Positions 44,710 through 53,617 of a stretch of 64,000 nt of DNA are shown here, in pieces (position 1 is the stretch's first letter; each line of letters opens with the position of its first letter). This DNA is from Lacisediminihabitans sp040549465. Its GTDB lineage: Bacteria; Actinomycetota; Actinomycetes; Actinomycetales; Microbacteriaceae. The stretch is taken from NCBI RefSeq assembly GCF_040549465.1, contig NZ_JBEPTL010000004.1, positions 124,001 to 188,000 on the forward strand, read 5' to 3'. The notes under the pieces are model-generated. The model searched no databases, was not told where the DNA came from, and was given only the letters and a program-made list of their open reading frames with translations. Both the position numbers and the translations under genes were made by a program.

Positions 44710-46500
44710 GTGAAGCTGAAGAGATCGATTGCCGCGCTGGCAGCCGTGATAGCCGGCGTTCTCGTTCTCTCAGGATGCACGAACACCGTCGTGCACGGCA
44801 CCGAAGTAACGGTGGCGACGAGCCAGCCGTTCACCTCATACAACCCCAAGACGTCGTTCGGCAACGCGTCGGCGAACAGCACCATCGTCTACGCCACCAA
44901 CTCGCAGTTCAACTACTACGACAACACGTCGAAGCTGCAGAAAGACGAGTCCTTCGGCTCCTACCAGGTGGTCTCGCGTGCTCCGTTCCGCGTGAAATAC
45001 ACCATCAAGGCGGGGGTCAAATGGTCCGATGGAACGCCGGTGGATGCATCCGACCTGTTGTTGGCGTGGGCGGCGAATTCTGGCGTGCTCAACACCGCGG
45101 GCTTCGACAACAGCGACTACCTCGATGCGCAGACCGGGGAGTATACGAGGGCGTTTCCCCCGGGCGTCGTTCACTTCGACGGGTTCAGCGGCAACGGACT
45201 GCAGCTCGTGACGAAGACCCCGGTGATCGGCGACGGCGGTCGATCGCTCACACTCAGCTACGACAAATTCTTCGTCGACTGGCAGCTTGTCTTCGGAGTC
45301 GGGTTGCCGGCGCACGTCGTGGCGAAACACGCACTCGGGATCGACAGTCCGCAGAAGGCGAAAGACGCCATGGTCGCGGCCATACAGAAGAACGACACGG
45401 CGAAGCTGGCGAAGATCGCACGCTTCTGGGACACCGGATTCAATTTCGCCTCGATGCCCAAGGACAAGGATCTCGTCGTGGGCAGCGGTCCGTACACAAT
45501 CACCGACTTCGTGGCCGACGACCATCTCACGCTCACCGCGAACCCGGAATACACCGGGGACCACCGTCCGCAGTTCGAGCGGGTGGTGATGCGCTTCATC
45601 ACCGATCCGCTCGCCGCCGTCGAGGCTTTCCGCAAGGGGGATGTCGATGTCATCGCGCCACAGCCCTCAGCGGATATCGCGAAGGAACTGGTGAAAATCA
45701 AGAACGCCACCGTTCTCAGCGGCGCCGATGGCTCCTACGAGCATCTCGACCTGCAGTTCGATCACAGCAGGAGCGGCGCCTTCAACGACCCGCTGGTGCG
45801 TCGGGCCTTCCTCAAGACAGTCTCGCGCCAGCAGATCCTCGACCAGCTGATCGTGCCGCTGCAGGAGGATGCGCAACTGAGGTCGTCGCAGGTTTTCCTG
45901 CCAGGAGCGTCCGGCTACGCGTCCTCTGTCGCCTCGAACGGATCGAAGGACTATGCGACCGTCGATATCCCGGGAGCGAAAGCCCTGCTGGCCAAGGCTG
46001 GAGTCGCGAATCCCGAGGTCTGCGTGCTCTTCGACCCGTCGAACCCGCGTCGCGTTGCGGAGTTCACGCTGATTCAGAAATCCGCGGCCAAGGCAGGATT
46101 CTCGGTGACCGACTGTTCGAGCACCGACTGGCGCCAGCTGCTCGGCGCCGACGGCGCCTACGACGCGTCGCTCTACGCCCTGCGGCCCACGAGTCTCGCG
46201 GTGACGGCGGTGGCGGCATCCTTCCGCTCCGACTCGACCATCAACAACCTCAACTTCTATTCAAACCCGCAGGTCGACGCGCTGATCGACCGCCTCGATT
46301 CGACCTACGACGAGGCCGAGCAGGCCAACCTCCTGAAGAAGATCGATGCGATGGTCTGGGCGGATGCCCATGGCGTTCCGCTGTACCAGTTCCCCTCCGT
46401 GACGGCCGTCGACAACCGCGTGAAGGGTGTCGCTCCCTCTCCGCTCCCACCCAATCTGCTCTGGAATATCTGGGACTGGGCACCGGTTGAAACGGGGTGA
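44710..46500 (+). CDS. Second ABC transporter peptide-binding lipoprotein (SBP family 5)
   Basis: A 596-residue exported lipoprotein: signal KLKRSIAALAAVIAGVLVLSG and lipobox VLSGC. The mature part begins TVATSQPFTSYNPKTSFGNASA and includes VKWSDGTPVDASDLLLAW, VVGSGPYTITDF and DPLVRRAFLKTVSRQQI, all typical of OppA/DppA-like proteins. It has no permease genes of its own, and the gap from the oppDF gene is only 127 bases with a hairpin, so it may feed the same OppBC channel with a different ligand range. The GTG at 44710 follows GGAATGAG. Confidence 0.9.
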   Translation: MKLKRSIAALAAVIAGVLVLSGCTNTVVHGTEVTVATSQPFTSYNPKTSFGNASANSTIVYATNSQFNYYDNTSKLQKDESFGSYQVVSRAPFRVKYTIKAGVKWSDGTPVDASDLLLAWAANSGVLNTAGFDNSDYLDAQTGEYTRAFPPGVVHFDGFSGNGLQLVTKTPVIGDGGRSLTLSYDKFFVDWQLVFGVGLPAHVVAKHALGIDSPQKAKDAMVAAIQKNDTAKLAKIARFWDTGFNFASMPKDKDLVVGSGPYTITDFVADDHLTLTANPEYTGDHRPQFERVVMRFITDPLAAVEAFRKGDVDVIAPQPSADIAKELVKIKNATVLSGADGSYEHLDLQFDHSRSGAFNDPLVRRAFLKTVSRQQILDQLIVPLQEDAQLRSSQVFLPGASGYASSVASNGSKDYATVDIPGAKALLAKAGVANPEVCVLFDPSNPRRVAEFTLIQKSAAKAGFSVTDCSSTDWRQLLGADGAYDASLYALRPTSLAVTAVAASFRSDSTINNLNFYSNPQVDALIDRLDSTYDEAEQANLLKKIDAMVWADAHGVPLYQFPSVTAVDNRVKGVAPSPLPPNLLWNIWDWAPVETG

Positions 46501-46670
46501 GCGCGGGAATCGCGAGCATTTGACTCGCCAAGGTAGACTTGGTAGTTGCAGGGCACCACTGACGTGATTCTGCCGCCCGTGGAACTCCCCGGTGGAACTT
46601 CGATTTCCGTGAATTTTCGCCGGCCCTCCCTTTCACTCTCCAGCCGAATCTTTTTCAAGGACGTATACCT

Positions 46671-48590
46671 ATGGCTATCGCCACCCGTAATGATCTGCGC
46701 AACGTCGCTATTGTCGCGCACGTCGACCATGGCAAGACGACACTCGTCGACGCCATGCTCCGCCAGACCAACTCCTTCGCGGCGCACGCGCATCTCGAAG
46801 AGCGCGCCATGGACTCGAACGACCTCGAGCGCGAAAAAGGCATCACGATCCTCGCGAAGAACACCGCGGTCTCCTACGCGGGCATCCACGCTGGCGACAA
46901 CGGCGATGGCGGCCCGATCACCATCAACGTGATCGACACCCCAGGCCACGCCGACTTCGGCGGTGAGGTCGAGCGCGGCCTCAGCATGGTCGATGGCGTC
47001 GTACTGCTCGTCGACGCGAGCGAGGGCCCGCTGCCGCAGACCCGTTTCGTGCTGCGCAAGGCGCTCGAGGCGAACCTGCCCGTCATCCTTCTGGTGAACA
47101 AGACCGACCGTCCGGATGCGCGCATCGACGAGGTCATCGCCGAGAGCCAGGACCTGCTCCTCGGACTCGCCAGCGACATGGCCGACGAGCACCCCGACCT
47201 CGACCTCGACGCGATTTTGGACGTACCGATCGTCTACGCCTCCGGCCGTAACGGCGCTGCGAGCTGGAACAAGCCGGAAAACGGCACCCTGCCCGACAAC
47301 GACGACCTTGAGCCGCTCTTCGATGCCATCCTCAAGCACATCCCGGCGCCGAGCTACGACGACGCGGCACCGCTGCAGGCGCACGTCACCAACCTCGACG
47401 CATCACCGTTTCTCGGCCGCCTTGCCCTGCTCCGGGTTTTCAACGGCCACATCAAGAAGGGCCAGACAGTCGCCTGGGTCAAGCACGACGGCAGCGTTCA
47501 CAACGTGAAGGTCACCGAGCTGCTGATCACCAGGGCACTCGACCGTTTCCCGACCGACTCCGCAGGCCCGGGCGACATCGTCGCCGTCGCCGGCTTCGAG
47601 GACATCACCATTGGTGAGACCCTCGCCGACCCCAACGACGTGCGCCCGCTGCCAACCATCACGGTCGACGACCCCGCCATCTCGATGACCATCGGCACCA
47701 ACACCTCGCCGATGATCGGCAAGGTCAAGGGTCACCGGCTCACCGCGCGCATGGTCAAGGACCGCCTCGACCGCGAACTTGTCGGTAACGTCTCCATCAA
47801 GCTCGTGGACATCGGTCGCCCGGACGCATGGGAGGTTCAGGGCCGTGGAGAGCTGGCCCTCGCCATCCTCGTCGAGCAGATGCGTCGCGAAGGCTTCGAA
47901 CTCACCGTCGGCAAGCCGCAGGTGGTCGTGAAGCAGGTGGGCGGCAAGGTGCACGAGCCTTTCGAGCACCTGACGATCGATGCTCCCGAGGAGTACCTCG
48001 GCGCCATCACGCAGCTTCTGGCAGCCCGCAAGGGACGCATGGGTGGCATGAGCAACCACGGCACCGGTTGGGTTCGTATGGAGTTCATCGTTCCGTCGCG
48101 TGGTCTCATCGGATTCCGCACCGAGTTCCTCACCATCACCCGCGGTGCAGGCATCGCCAATGCCGTGTCGCACGGCTACGAGCAGTGGGCAGGCGAGATC
48201 ATCACCCGTACCAACGGCTCGATCGTCGCCGACCGCTCCGGTGTCGCCACCCCGTTCGCCATGGTCGCCCTGCAGGAGCGCATGTCGTTCTTCGTGGAGC
48301 CGACCCAGGAGGTCTACGAGGGCATGGTGGTCGGCGAGAATTCGCGCGCCGACGACATGGATGTGAACATCACCAAGGAGAAGCAGCTGACCAACATGCG
48401 TCAATCAACCTCCGACACCTTCGAGCGTATGACCCCCTCACGCAAGCTCACCCTCGAGGAGTGCCTCGAGTTCGCCCGCGAAGACGAGTGCGTCGAGGTG
48501 ACACCGGAGTTCGTGCGTATCCGCAAGGTCGAGCTCGACGCCAACGCTCGCGCCCGCAAGACCTCGCGCCTGAAGAAGCAGAACGCTTAG
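46671..48590 (+). CDS. typA: Translational GTPase TypA/BipA
   Basis: A 639-residue translation factor. G1 is AHVDHGKTT (residues 16-24), the switch I end REKGITILAKNTAV, G3 DTPGHADFGGEVERGL and G4 NKTDRPDAR. EF-G-like domains II, III and V and the BipA-specific C-terminal domain follow, with RGRGELALAIL-like text (QGRGELALAILVEQMRREGFE) and AYEALR-equivalent SRKLTLEECLEFAREDE. It helps ribosome assembly and translation under stress and cold. A TTGACT (46520-46525) and TAGTTG (46543-46548) pair 17 bases apart could be its promoter, though the -10 is poor. Confidence 0.97.
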   Translation: MAIATRNDLRNVAIVAHVDHGKTTLVDAMLRQTNSFAAHAHLEERAMDSNDLEREKGITILAKNTAVSYAGIHAGDNGDGGPITINVIDTPGHADFGGEVERGLSMVDGVVLLVDASEGPLPQTRFVLRKALEANLPVILLVNKTDRPDARIDEVIAESQDLLLGLASDMADEHPDLDLDAILDVPIVYASGRNGAASWNKPENGTLPDNDDLEPLFDAILKHIPAPSYDDAAPLQAHVTNLDASPFLGRLALLRVFNGHIKKGQTVAWVKHDGSVHNVKVTELLITRALDRFPTDSAGPGDIVAVAGFEDITIGETLADPNDVRPLPTITVDDPAISMTIGTNTSPMIGKVKGHRLTARMVKDRLDRELVGNVSIKLVDIGRPDAWEVQGRGELALAILVEQMRREGFELTVGKPQVVVKQVGGKVHEPFEHLTIDAPEEYLGAITQLLAARKGRMGGMSNHGTGWVRMEFIVPSRGLIGFRTEFLTITRGAGIANAVSHGYEQWAGEIITRTNGSIVADRSGVATPFAMVALQERMSFFVEPTQEVYEGMVVGENSRADDMDVNITKEKQLTNMRQSTSDTFERMTPSRKLTLEECLEFAREDECVEVTPEFVRIRKVELDANARARKTSRLKKQNA

Positions 48591-48607
48591 GCGGTCTCAG
48601 TAGTCCG

Positions 48608-48642
48608 GAACTCGCCAGCACCGTTGCGGTGCTGGCGAGTTC
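48608..48642. terminator. Strong hairpin between typA and efeB
   Basis: A perfect 15-bp stem (48608-48622 with 48628-48642) around the loop GTTGC, in the 68-base gap between the stops of convergent genes. The downstream typA side continues TCTGTCTC. It should stop transcription from both sides. Confidence 0.85.
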
Positions 48643-48658
48643 TCTGTCTCAAGCCCGC

Positions 48659-49924
48659 TCACCTCTCGAACAGGGTCGCTCCGATGTAGCTGCCCTTCGT
48701 GGCTCCGGGCGGAACGGCGAAGATACCCGACCCGATGTGCCTGAGGTACTCGTTCATCGCGTCGTTTTTCGCCAACCGCAACTGGATCGGGATGAACTGC
48801 TCGCGCGGGTCTCGCTGGAAGGCGATGAAGAACAGTCCGGCGGCCAGGCGCCCCAGATCGTCGTTGCCGTCCACGAAGTTATAGCCGCGGCGCAGCAGCA
48901 GAGCTCCATCGTTCTGCTTGGGGTGCGCCAGCCTGATGTGGGCGGCATCGTCGATGGCGGGAACGCCGTGCTTCTTCGCGGAGAAGCCCGGCTCGGTGAA
49001 CTCGCTGCCTCCGCTGTGGGGAGCGCCCTCGCCCTTGGTGCGGCCGATCACCCGCTCCTGTTCCCGCAGTGCGGTGCGGTCCCAGGTCTCGATGGTCATG
49101 CGGATCTTGCGGGAGACCAGATACGACCCTCCAGTCATCCAGCTCGCCGAATCGCCTTTCGGCACCCAGACATGCTGCTCCACCTGATTGGTGTCTTCGG
49201 CCTTCACGTTGGCCGTGCCGTCCTTGAAACCGAACAGGTTGCGCGGGGTGACCTGCGCACGTGTGGTGGAGGAGGTGCGACCGAAGCCGAGCTGCGACCA
49301 GCGGATGGATGCCCGGCCGAAAGCGATTCTCGACAGGTTGCGGATCGCGTGCACAGCCACCTGTGGATCGTCGCTGCAGGCCTGGATGCAGAGGTCGCCG
49401 CCGACGAGCGACTCGTCGAGCGCGTCTCCGGAGAAGTGCGGGAGGTCCACGAGAGCCTCAGGTCGTTGGGACTCCAGGCCGAATCGTTCGTCGAACAGCG
49501 ACGGCCCGAATCCGAAGGTGATGGTGAGACCTGCCGCGGGTAGGTCGAGCGCTTCACCGGTGTCGTCCGGAGGGGCATCCAGCGGTCCGTCGACAGCGCC
49601 GTCGCCGATGCTCTTGCCCTCGACCATGCGCGCCGCGGCGTAGCTCCAGTCCTTGAGCAGGCCGATGAGCTCGTTACGGCTGATGTCGGAGACGTCGTAG
49701 CTGGCGAAGTGCAGCCGGTCCTGCGCCGCAGTGGTGACGCCAGACTGGTGTTTGCTGTAGAAAGGGTAGCTCGCTGCCGCACCCGAATTGCCTGATGCCT
49801 GCGCCGGAATGGCGAACCTGTCGACGGCGACCCCGACGCCCGCCCCAACCACGCCGGCACCGGTGAGTCCGAGAAGCCCCCTTCGGGAAAGTCCGGATCT
49901 GCTCAGTGCCGTGTCGTCGGTCAT
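48659..49924 (-). CDS. efeB: EfeB, Tat-exported DyP-type heme peroxidase
   Basis: A 421-residue protein. The Tat signal has the twin Arg in LSRRGLLGLTGAG and a cleavage site near QASG. The mature part is a dye-decolourising peroxidase: the distal motif GFKDGTAN (GxxDG) with catalytic Asp, the proximal His in the IDDAAHIRLAHP region and the long end typical of EfeB. With EfeU and EfeO it forms the EfeUOB iron-uptake system; EfeB is thought to oxidise Fe(II) or remove iron from heme. It is last in the operon, 22 bases after efeO. Confidence 0.94.
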   Translation of the reverse strand: MTDDTALSRSGLSRRGLLGLTGAGVVGAGVGVAVDRFAIPAQASGNSGAAASYPFYSKHQSGVTTAAQDRLHFASYDVSDISRNELIGLLKDWSYAAARMVEGKSIGDGAVDGPLDAPPDDTGEALDLPAAGLTITFGFGPSLFDERFGLESQRPEALVDLPHFSGDALDESLVGGDLCIQACSDDPQVAVHAIRNLSRIAFGRASIRWSQLGFGRTSSTTRAQVTPRNLFGFKDGTANVKAEDTNQVEQHVWVPKGDSASWMTGGSYLVSRKIRMTIETWDRTALREQERVIGRTKGEGAPHSGGSEFTEPGFSAKKHGVPAIDDAAHIRLAHPKQNDGALLLRRGYNFVDGNDDLGRLAAGLFFIAFQRDPREQFIPIQLRLAKNDAMNEYLRHIGSGIFAVPPGATKGSYIGATLFER

Positions 49925-49946
49925 CGGGTGACTCTCAGGAACCCTG

Positions 49947-51167
49947 CTACTTGACCAGCGCCGCCGTGAGCTTGCTCAGCGGCTCGCTGAGTGCGTTCAC
50001 GCCATCGGCCAGCTGCTTGACCTGCAGGGTGGTGAGGTCGTTGTAGTAGGTGAAGCCGGCATCCAGCGAACCGTACTTCGCAAGCTGCTTCTCAACGGAG
50101 GAGAAGTCGCCGTCGATCTGCGTGACCAGCTTCGCGTCCTTGGCTGCGACGATGTCACGGACACCCTCGTAGGCGACGCGGGCGCCCTCGAGGTTCGCCT
50201 GAATATCCCACAGATCGGTGTGCGACCAGATCTCCTCCTCGCCGGTGATCTTGCCGTTGGCGACCTCGTTGAGCAGGCCGATCGCGCCGTTACTGATCGC
50301 GTCGATCGAGACGCTGTAGCCCTTCGCGTTCACAGCGTCGAAGAACTCCTGGGTGTTGGCTTCCAGCTTGTCGGCGAAGTTTTTGCGCTCTACGGGCGTC
50401 AGCGCGACGTAAGGGGCGCCGCCGTTATCGGCCGCTGCCGGCGGCCAGAGGTCCTTCTCGATGCGGTGCCATCCGGTCCAGGTGTCGCCGTCGGCGACAT
50501 CCGCCTCGCGGAAGTCGATCTCAGGATCGAGGTCACCGAAGGACTCGGCGACAGGCTCGATGCGCTCATAATAAGCGCGGGTGATCGGGTACAGGCTGCG
50601 CGCTTTCTCGTCGTCACCGGCCAGATAGGCGCCGAGGAAGGTGGAGGTGGCGGGCACCAGCCTGGTCACCTGCTCCTTCACGTAGGTGACGTAATTCTTT
50701 GCTGCCGCTGCGGTCTGCGACTTCTCGTTGCCGACCAGTTCGGCCGTGGCACCGGAGTTGGTCACCGTGAAGGTCGCACGACCGACGCCGTCGCCGACCA
50801 TGCCGGGCTTGCAGATCGTGAAGTAGTCGCCGGGCTTCAGCTGGGTGGTGAGCTTGCGCGGGGCGCCGGGTGCGATGTTCTCCATCTCGGCGACGATGCG
50901 GAGTCCGTCATCGGCGAGCAGGTAGAACTCTGTCACCTGGTCGGTCGAGTTGGTGACGGTGAATTCGACGCTGCCGCTCGGCGCCTTGGCGGCGGAGAGG
51001 CTGCAGTCAGAGGCGGTGCTGTCCACCGTGAGAGCGGTGGCCTTGCTGTCGGAGGCCGCGGTGTTGTTCGGCACACAGGCTGAAAGAACCAGCAGTGCGA
51101 CGGCGCCCGTTGCGATCACGAGGCCGAGACGGCCAGTTCGGCTGTAACCGGACCCGCGCGAGATCAT
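49947..51167 (-). CDS. efeO: EfeO, periplasmic-type iron-binding lipoprotein
   Basis: A 406-residue exported protein with signal GLVIATGAVALLVLSAC, a lipobox, an N-terminal cupredoxin-like domain (about 40-135) and a C-terminal M75 imelysin domain (about 150-400) with the metal motif HRIE in WTGWHRIEKDLWPP. EfeO binds ferric or ferrous iron and passes it to EfeU. The ATG overlaps the efeU stop by four bases. Length is like E. coli EfeO (about 375) plus the lipoprotein leader. Confidence 0.94.
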   Translation of the reverse strand: MISRGSGYSRTGRLGLVIATGAVALLVLSACVPNNTAASDSKATALTVDSTASDCSLSAAKAPSGSVEFTVTNSTDQVTEFYLLADDGLRIVAEMENIAPGAPRKLTTQLKPGDYFTICKPGMVGDGVGRATFTVTNSGATAELVGNEKSQTAAAAKNYVTYVKEQVTRLVPATSTFLGAYLAGDDEKARSLYPITRAYYERIEPVAESFGDLDPEIDFREADVADGDTWTGWHRIEKDLWPPAAADNGGAPYVALTPVERKNFADKLEANTQEFFDAVNAKGYSVSIDAISNGAIGLLNEVANGKITGEEEIWSHTDLWDIQANLEGARVAYEGVRDIVAAKDAKLVTQIDGDFSSVEKQLAKYGSLDAGFTYYNDLTTLQVKQLADGVNALSEPLSKLTAALVK

Positions 51168-52024
51168 CGTGCTCCTTCAGTGACCAGTGACTTGGTGGGC
51201 TTCGGTGCTGAGGGTTTTGTGCTGTGGCGACGGGTGGTGACGATGAAGATCGTCGTGACCGGCACGAAGTAGAGCACCCAGACGATGGCCTCGACCCAGG
51301 TGGTGGCCGGGGTGAAGTTGAGGGTTCCCTTGAGTAGGGTTCCGTACCAGCTGCTCGGTGGAACGACACTGCTCACGTCGAAGGCGAGACTGTTAATTCC
51401 TGGAAGGATGCCGGCCTCCTGCAGGTCGTGCACGCCGTAGGAGAGAACACCGGCGGCCACCACGATGAGAAAGAGGCCGGTGTAGGTGAAGAATTTGGAG
51501 AGGTTGATGCTCACGATGCCGCGGTAGATCAGGTAACCGAGCACCAGGGCGACCAGGATGCCGAGTGCTGCACCGAGAAGCGGGAACGTGGTTTCGCCCG
51601 TGGCCTGCACGGCCGCCCAGATGAACAGCGCGGTCTCGATGCCTTCGCGACCGACGGCGAGGAAGGCGACGAGAACCAGGCCCCAGCCGGCTCTGCGGAG
51701 ATGCTTATCGACATCCGAACTCAGGTGACCTTTGAGATTGCGGGCCGTCTTCAGCATCCAGAAGACCATCCAGGTGACGAAACCGGTGGCGACGATTGAC
51801 AGGCTGCCGCCGATGGCCTCTCGCGCCTGAAAACTCAGTCCGTAGGCGCCGAAGGTGAGCAGGGCACCGATGCCGAGCGCGAGCAGCGCGGCGAGTCCGA
51901 CGCCAAGCCAGATGCGTCGCAGAACGTCCCTACGACCGATCTTGATGACGTAGGCGACGAGGATACCGACGACCAGCGAGGCCTCGAGGCCTTCGCGAAG
52001 GCCGATGAGAAAGTTTGCGAGCAC
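51164..52024 (-). CDS. efeU: EfeU, FTR1-family iron permease
   Basis: A 286-residue permease with seven membrane segments. Both FTR1 iron motifs are intact: LREGLEASLVVG near the N-terminus and VGREGIETALFIW in the fourth helix (R-E-x-x-E). It moves iron across the membrane after EfeB/EfeO handling. The start is a GTG at 52022-52024; the ribosome site is weak. An IdeR/DtxR-like palindrome lies 25 bases upstream, so the operon is likely repressed in iron-rich cells. Confidence 0.95.
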   Translation of the reverse strand: MLANFLIGLREGLEASLVVGILVAYVIKIGRRDVLRRIWLGVGLAALLALGIGALLTFGAYGLSFQAREAIGGSLSIVATGFVTWMVFWMLKTARNLKGHLSSDVDKHLRRAGWGLVLVAFLAVGREGIETALFIWAAVQATGETTFPLLGAALGILVALVLGYLIYRGIVSINLSKFFTYTGLFLIVVAAGVLSYGVHDLQEAGILPGINSLAFDVSSVVPPSSWYGTLLKGTLNFTPATTWVEAIVWVLYFVPVTTIFIVTTRRHSTKPSAPKPTKSLVTEGAR

Positions 52025-52048
52025 GGATTCATTTCTAGAGGAGCGAGG

Positions 52049-52067
52049 ATTGGTAAGGCTTACCTTA
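52049..52067. promoter_or_regulatory. IdeR/DtxR-like iron box upstream of efeUOB
   Basis: The core GGTAAGGCTTACC (52052-52064) is an interrupted palindrome that matches 9 to 10 of 13 central positions of the DtxR/IdeR consensus GGTTAGCCTAACC. It is 25 bases before the efeU start and 40 bases before the PIG-L start on the other strand. A TATAGT at 52079-52084 may be the -10 of the latter. Confidence 0.6.
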
Positions 52068-52106
52068 CTCGAGCGACTCTATAGTGCGCGCCCTATCCTG
52101 TGCAAT

Positions 52107-53291
52107 GTGCAGCAAAACCCCAGCGACGCCGAGCGCGTTCTTTTCGTGCATGCCCACCCCGACGACGAGAGCCTGGCAACCGGTGGAACCATCGCCACCC
52201 TGGTCAACAGGGGTGCATTGGTGACAGTGGTCACCTGCACGCGTGGCGAACTCGGCGAGGTCATCCCGGCCGACATCAAGCATCTGGAAGGTTCAGGGGA
52301 GCCGCTGGTCGAGCTGCGCACGGCGGAACTCACGTCCGCCCTCGCCATCCTCGGGGTGACCGACCATCGCTTTCTCGGTGCGGAGGGCGCGCGCTGGAGA
52401 GACCAGCCGCCCCGCCGCTACACGGACTCTGGGATGCGCTGGGGCGATTCCGGTGCAGAGGCACCGCTGGTGATGAGCGAGGACGCCCTCTGCGCGGCCC
52501 CATTCGGCGAGGTCGCTGCGGATCTCGCCACCGTCATCGACAGCGTCAAGCCGGATGCGGTGATCAGTTACAACTCGACCGGGGGCTACGGCCATCCCGA
52601 CCACGTGCGCGCTCACGAAGCCAGCCTGCGCGCGGCCGAAGTCATGGGGGTGCCGTTCTTCGCGATCGAGCCGGACGCGGCAGAGGGTCAGCTCGCCGTC
52701 GACGTCTCGGCCGTGCTCGTCCGCAAACGTGATGCACTTCGCGCTCACCGCAGCCAGGTGACTGTCGACGGAGATCGCTACTTCCTCTCCAGCGGACCGG
52801 GCCAGCCGATCACCACAGTCGAGCGCTACAGCCGGATACGGCCTGTCGAGGCGACGACAGTCGCCTGGAAGGACCAGGGCCTCGGCATCCACCTGCTCGC
52901 CTGGATTCTGGCCCTCGTCGTCGGCGTGGCCGTCGGCGCTATCGCCACCGTCGACCACCGGTACACCGTGACGCTCCTCGGCACCGACCTGCCGGTCGGG
53001 ATCATCGCGACCCTACTGATCGTGGCGGCACTGCTGGCCGGCCTGCGGATAGTCTTCGCCGACCGAATCGTCCCTACTATCGCCACTGTCGGCATGCTCG
53101 GGGTCATCGCCGTGCTCTCGCTGGCGGGCAGCGGAGGGTCGGTGTTGGTCACCAACGATGTCGTGGGTTACCTGCTCGTCTACGGGCCGGTGGTGATCGC
53201 CTTCCTGGTACTGGCCTGGCCGGCAGCGGGCACTTTCAGCCGGGATAAGATTGGTGGAAGGCCCGAACCGAAGGGAACGCCGCAACTGTGA
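52107..53291 (+). CDS. PIG-L/LmbE-family deacetylase with membrane tail
   Basis: A 394-residue protein. The PIG-L domain (about 8-240) has the zinc motif AHPDDE (in LFVHAHPDDESLATGGT), VVTCTRGELGE and the third ligand in YGHPDHVRAHEAS. This group includes MshB and Mca of the mycothiol pathway; the wording near VVTCTRGELGEVIPADIKHL is MshB-like. The C-terminal 130 residues hold four hydrophobic segments, absent from mycobacterial MshB. The GTG at 52107 lies directly before the conserved domain; the frame is open to 52005 across the iron box, which is unlikely to be translated. Its last bases overlap fdxA (GTGA). Confidence 0.85.
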   Translation: MQQNPSDAERVLFVHAHPDDESLATGGTIATLVNRGALVTVVTCTRGELGEVIPADIKHLEGSGEPLVELRTAELTSALAILGVTDHRFLGAEGARWRDQPPRRYTDSGMRWGDSGAEAPLVMSEDALCAAPFGEVAADLATVIDSVKPDAVISYNSTGGYGHPDHVRAHEASLRAAEVMGVPFFAIEPDAAEGQLAVDVSAVLVRKRDALRAHRSQVTVDGDRYFLSSGPGQPITTVERYSRIRPVEATTVAWKDQGLGIHLLAWILALVVGVAVGAIATVDHRYTVTLLGTDLPVGIIATLLIVAALLAGLRIVFADRIVPTIATVGMLGVIAVLSLAGSGGSVLVTNDVVGYLLVYGPVVIAFLVLAWPAAGTFSRDKIGGRPEPKGTPQL

Positions 53292-53617
53292 CCTACGTCA
53301 TTGCCCTCCCGTGCGTGGATGTCAAAGATCGCGCATGCATCGATGAGTGTCCCGTCGACTGCATCTACGAGGGCGACCGGATGCTGTACATCCACCCCGA
53401 CGAGTGCGTCGACTGTGGCGCGTGCGAACCCGTCTGCCCCGTTGAGGCGATCTACTACGAAGACGACGTTCCCGAGCAGTGGGCCGACTACTACAAGGCC
53501 AATGTCGAGTTCTTCGACGAGGTCGGTTCCCCCGGCGGCGCGGCTAAGGTCGGTGTCATTCACAAGGACCATCCCCTGATCGACGCCCTGCCGCCGCAGG
53601 CTGTCGCCGGCGCCTGA
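53288..53617 (+). CDS. fdxA: Seven-iron ferredoxin FdxA
   Basis: A 109-residue ferredoxin. The Cys pattern is that of actinobacterial FdxA: C9, C17, C21 and C25 in PCVDVKDRACIDECPVDC, then CVDCGACEPVCP. One 3Fe-4S and one 4Fe-4S cluster are expected. It gives electrons to P450s or other oxidoreductases; in mycobacteria fdxA belongs to the DosR regulon, but no DosR-like box is near this copy. The GTG start overlaps the deacetylase stop, and dapC begins directly after its TGA. Confidence 0.95.
   Translation: MTYVIALPCVDVKDRACIDECPVDCIYEGDRMLYIHPDECVDCGACEPVCPVEAIYYEDDVPEQWADYYKANVEFFDEVGSPGGAAKVGVIHKDHPLIDALPPQAVAGA

Noticed and set aside
44775..46490. 571-codon plus-strand frame over the second binding protein
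   Set aside because: Arg/Gly/His-rich shadow. The binding-protein frame has a lipobox and family motifs.
46520..46539. TTGACT plus TAGACT as the typA promoter
   Set aside because: The spacing is only 8 bases. The alternative TAGTTG at 17 bases is noted in the typA entry but is weak.
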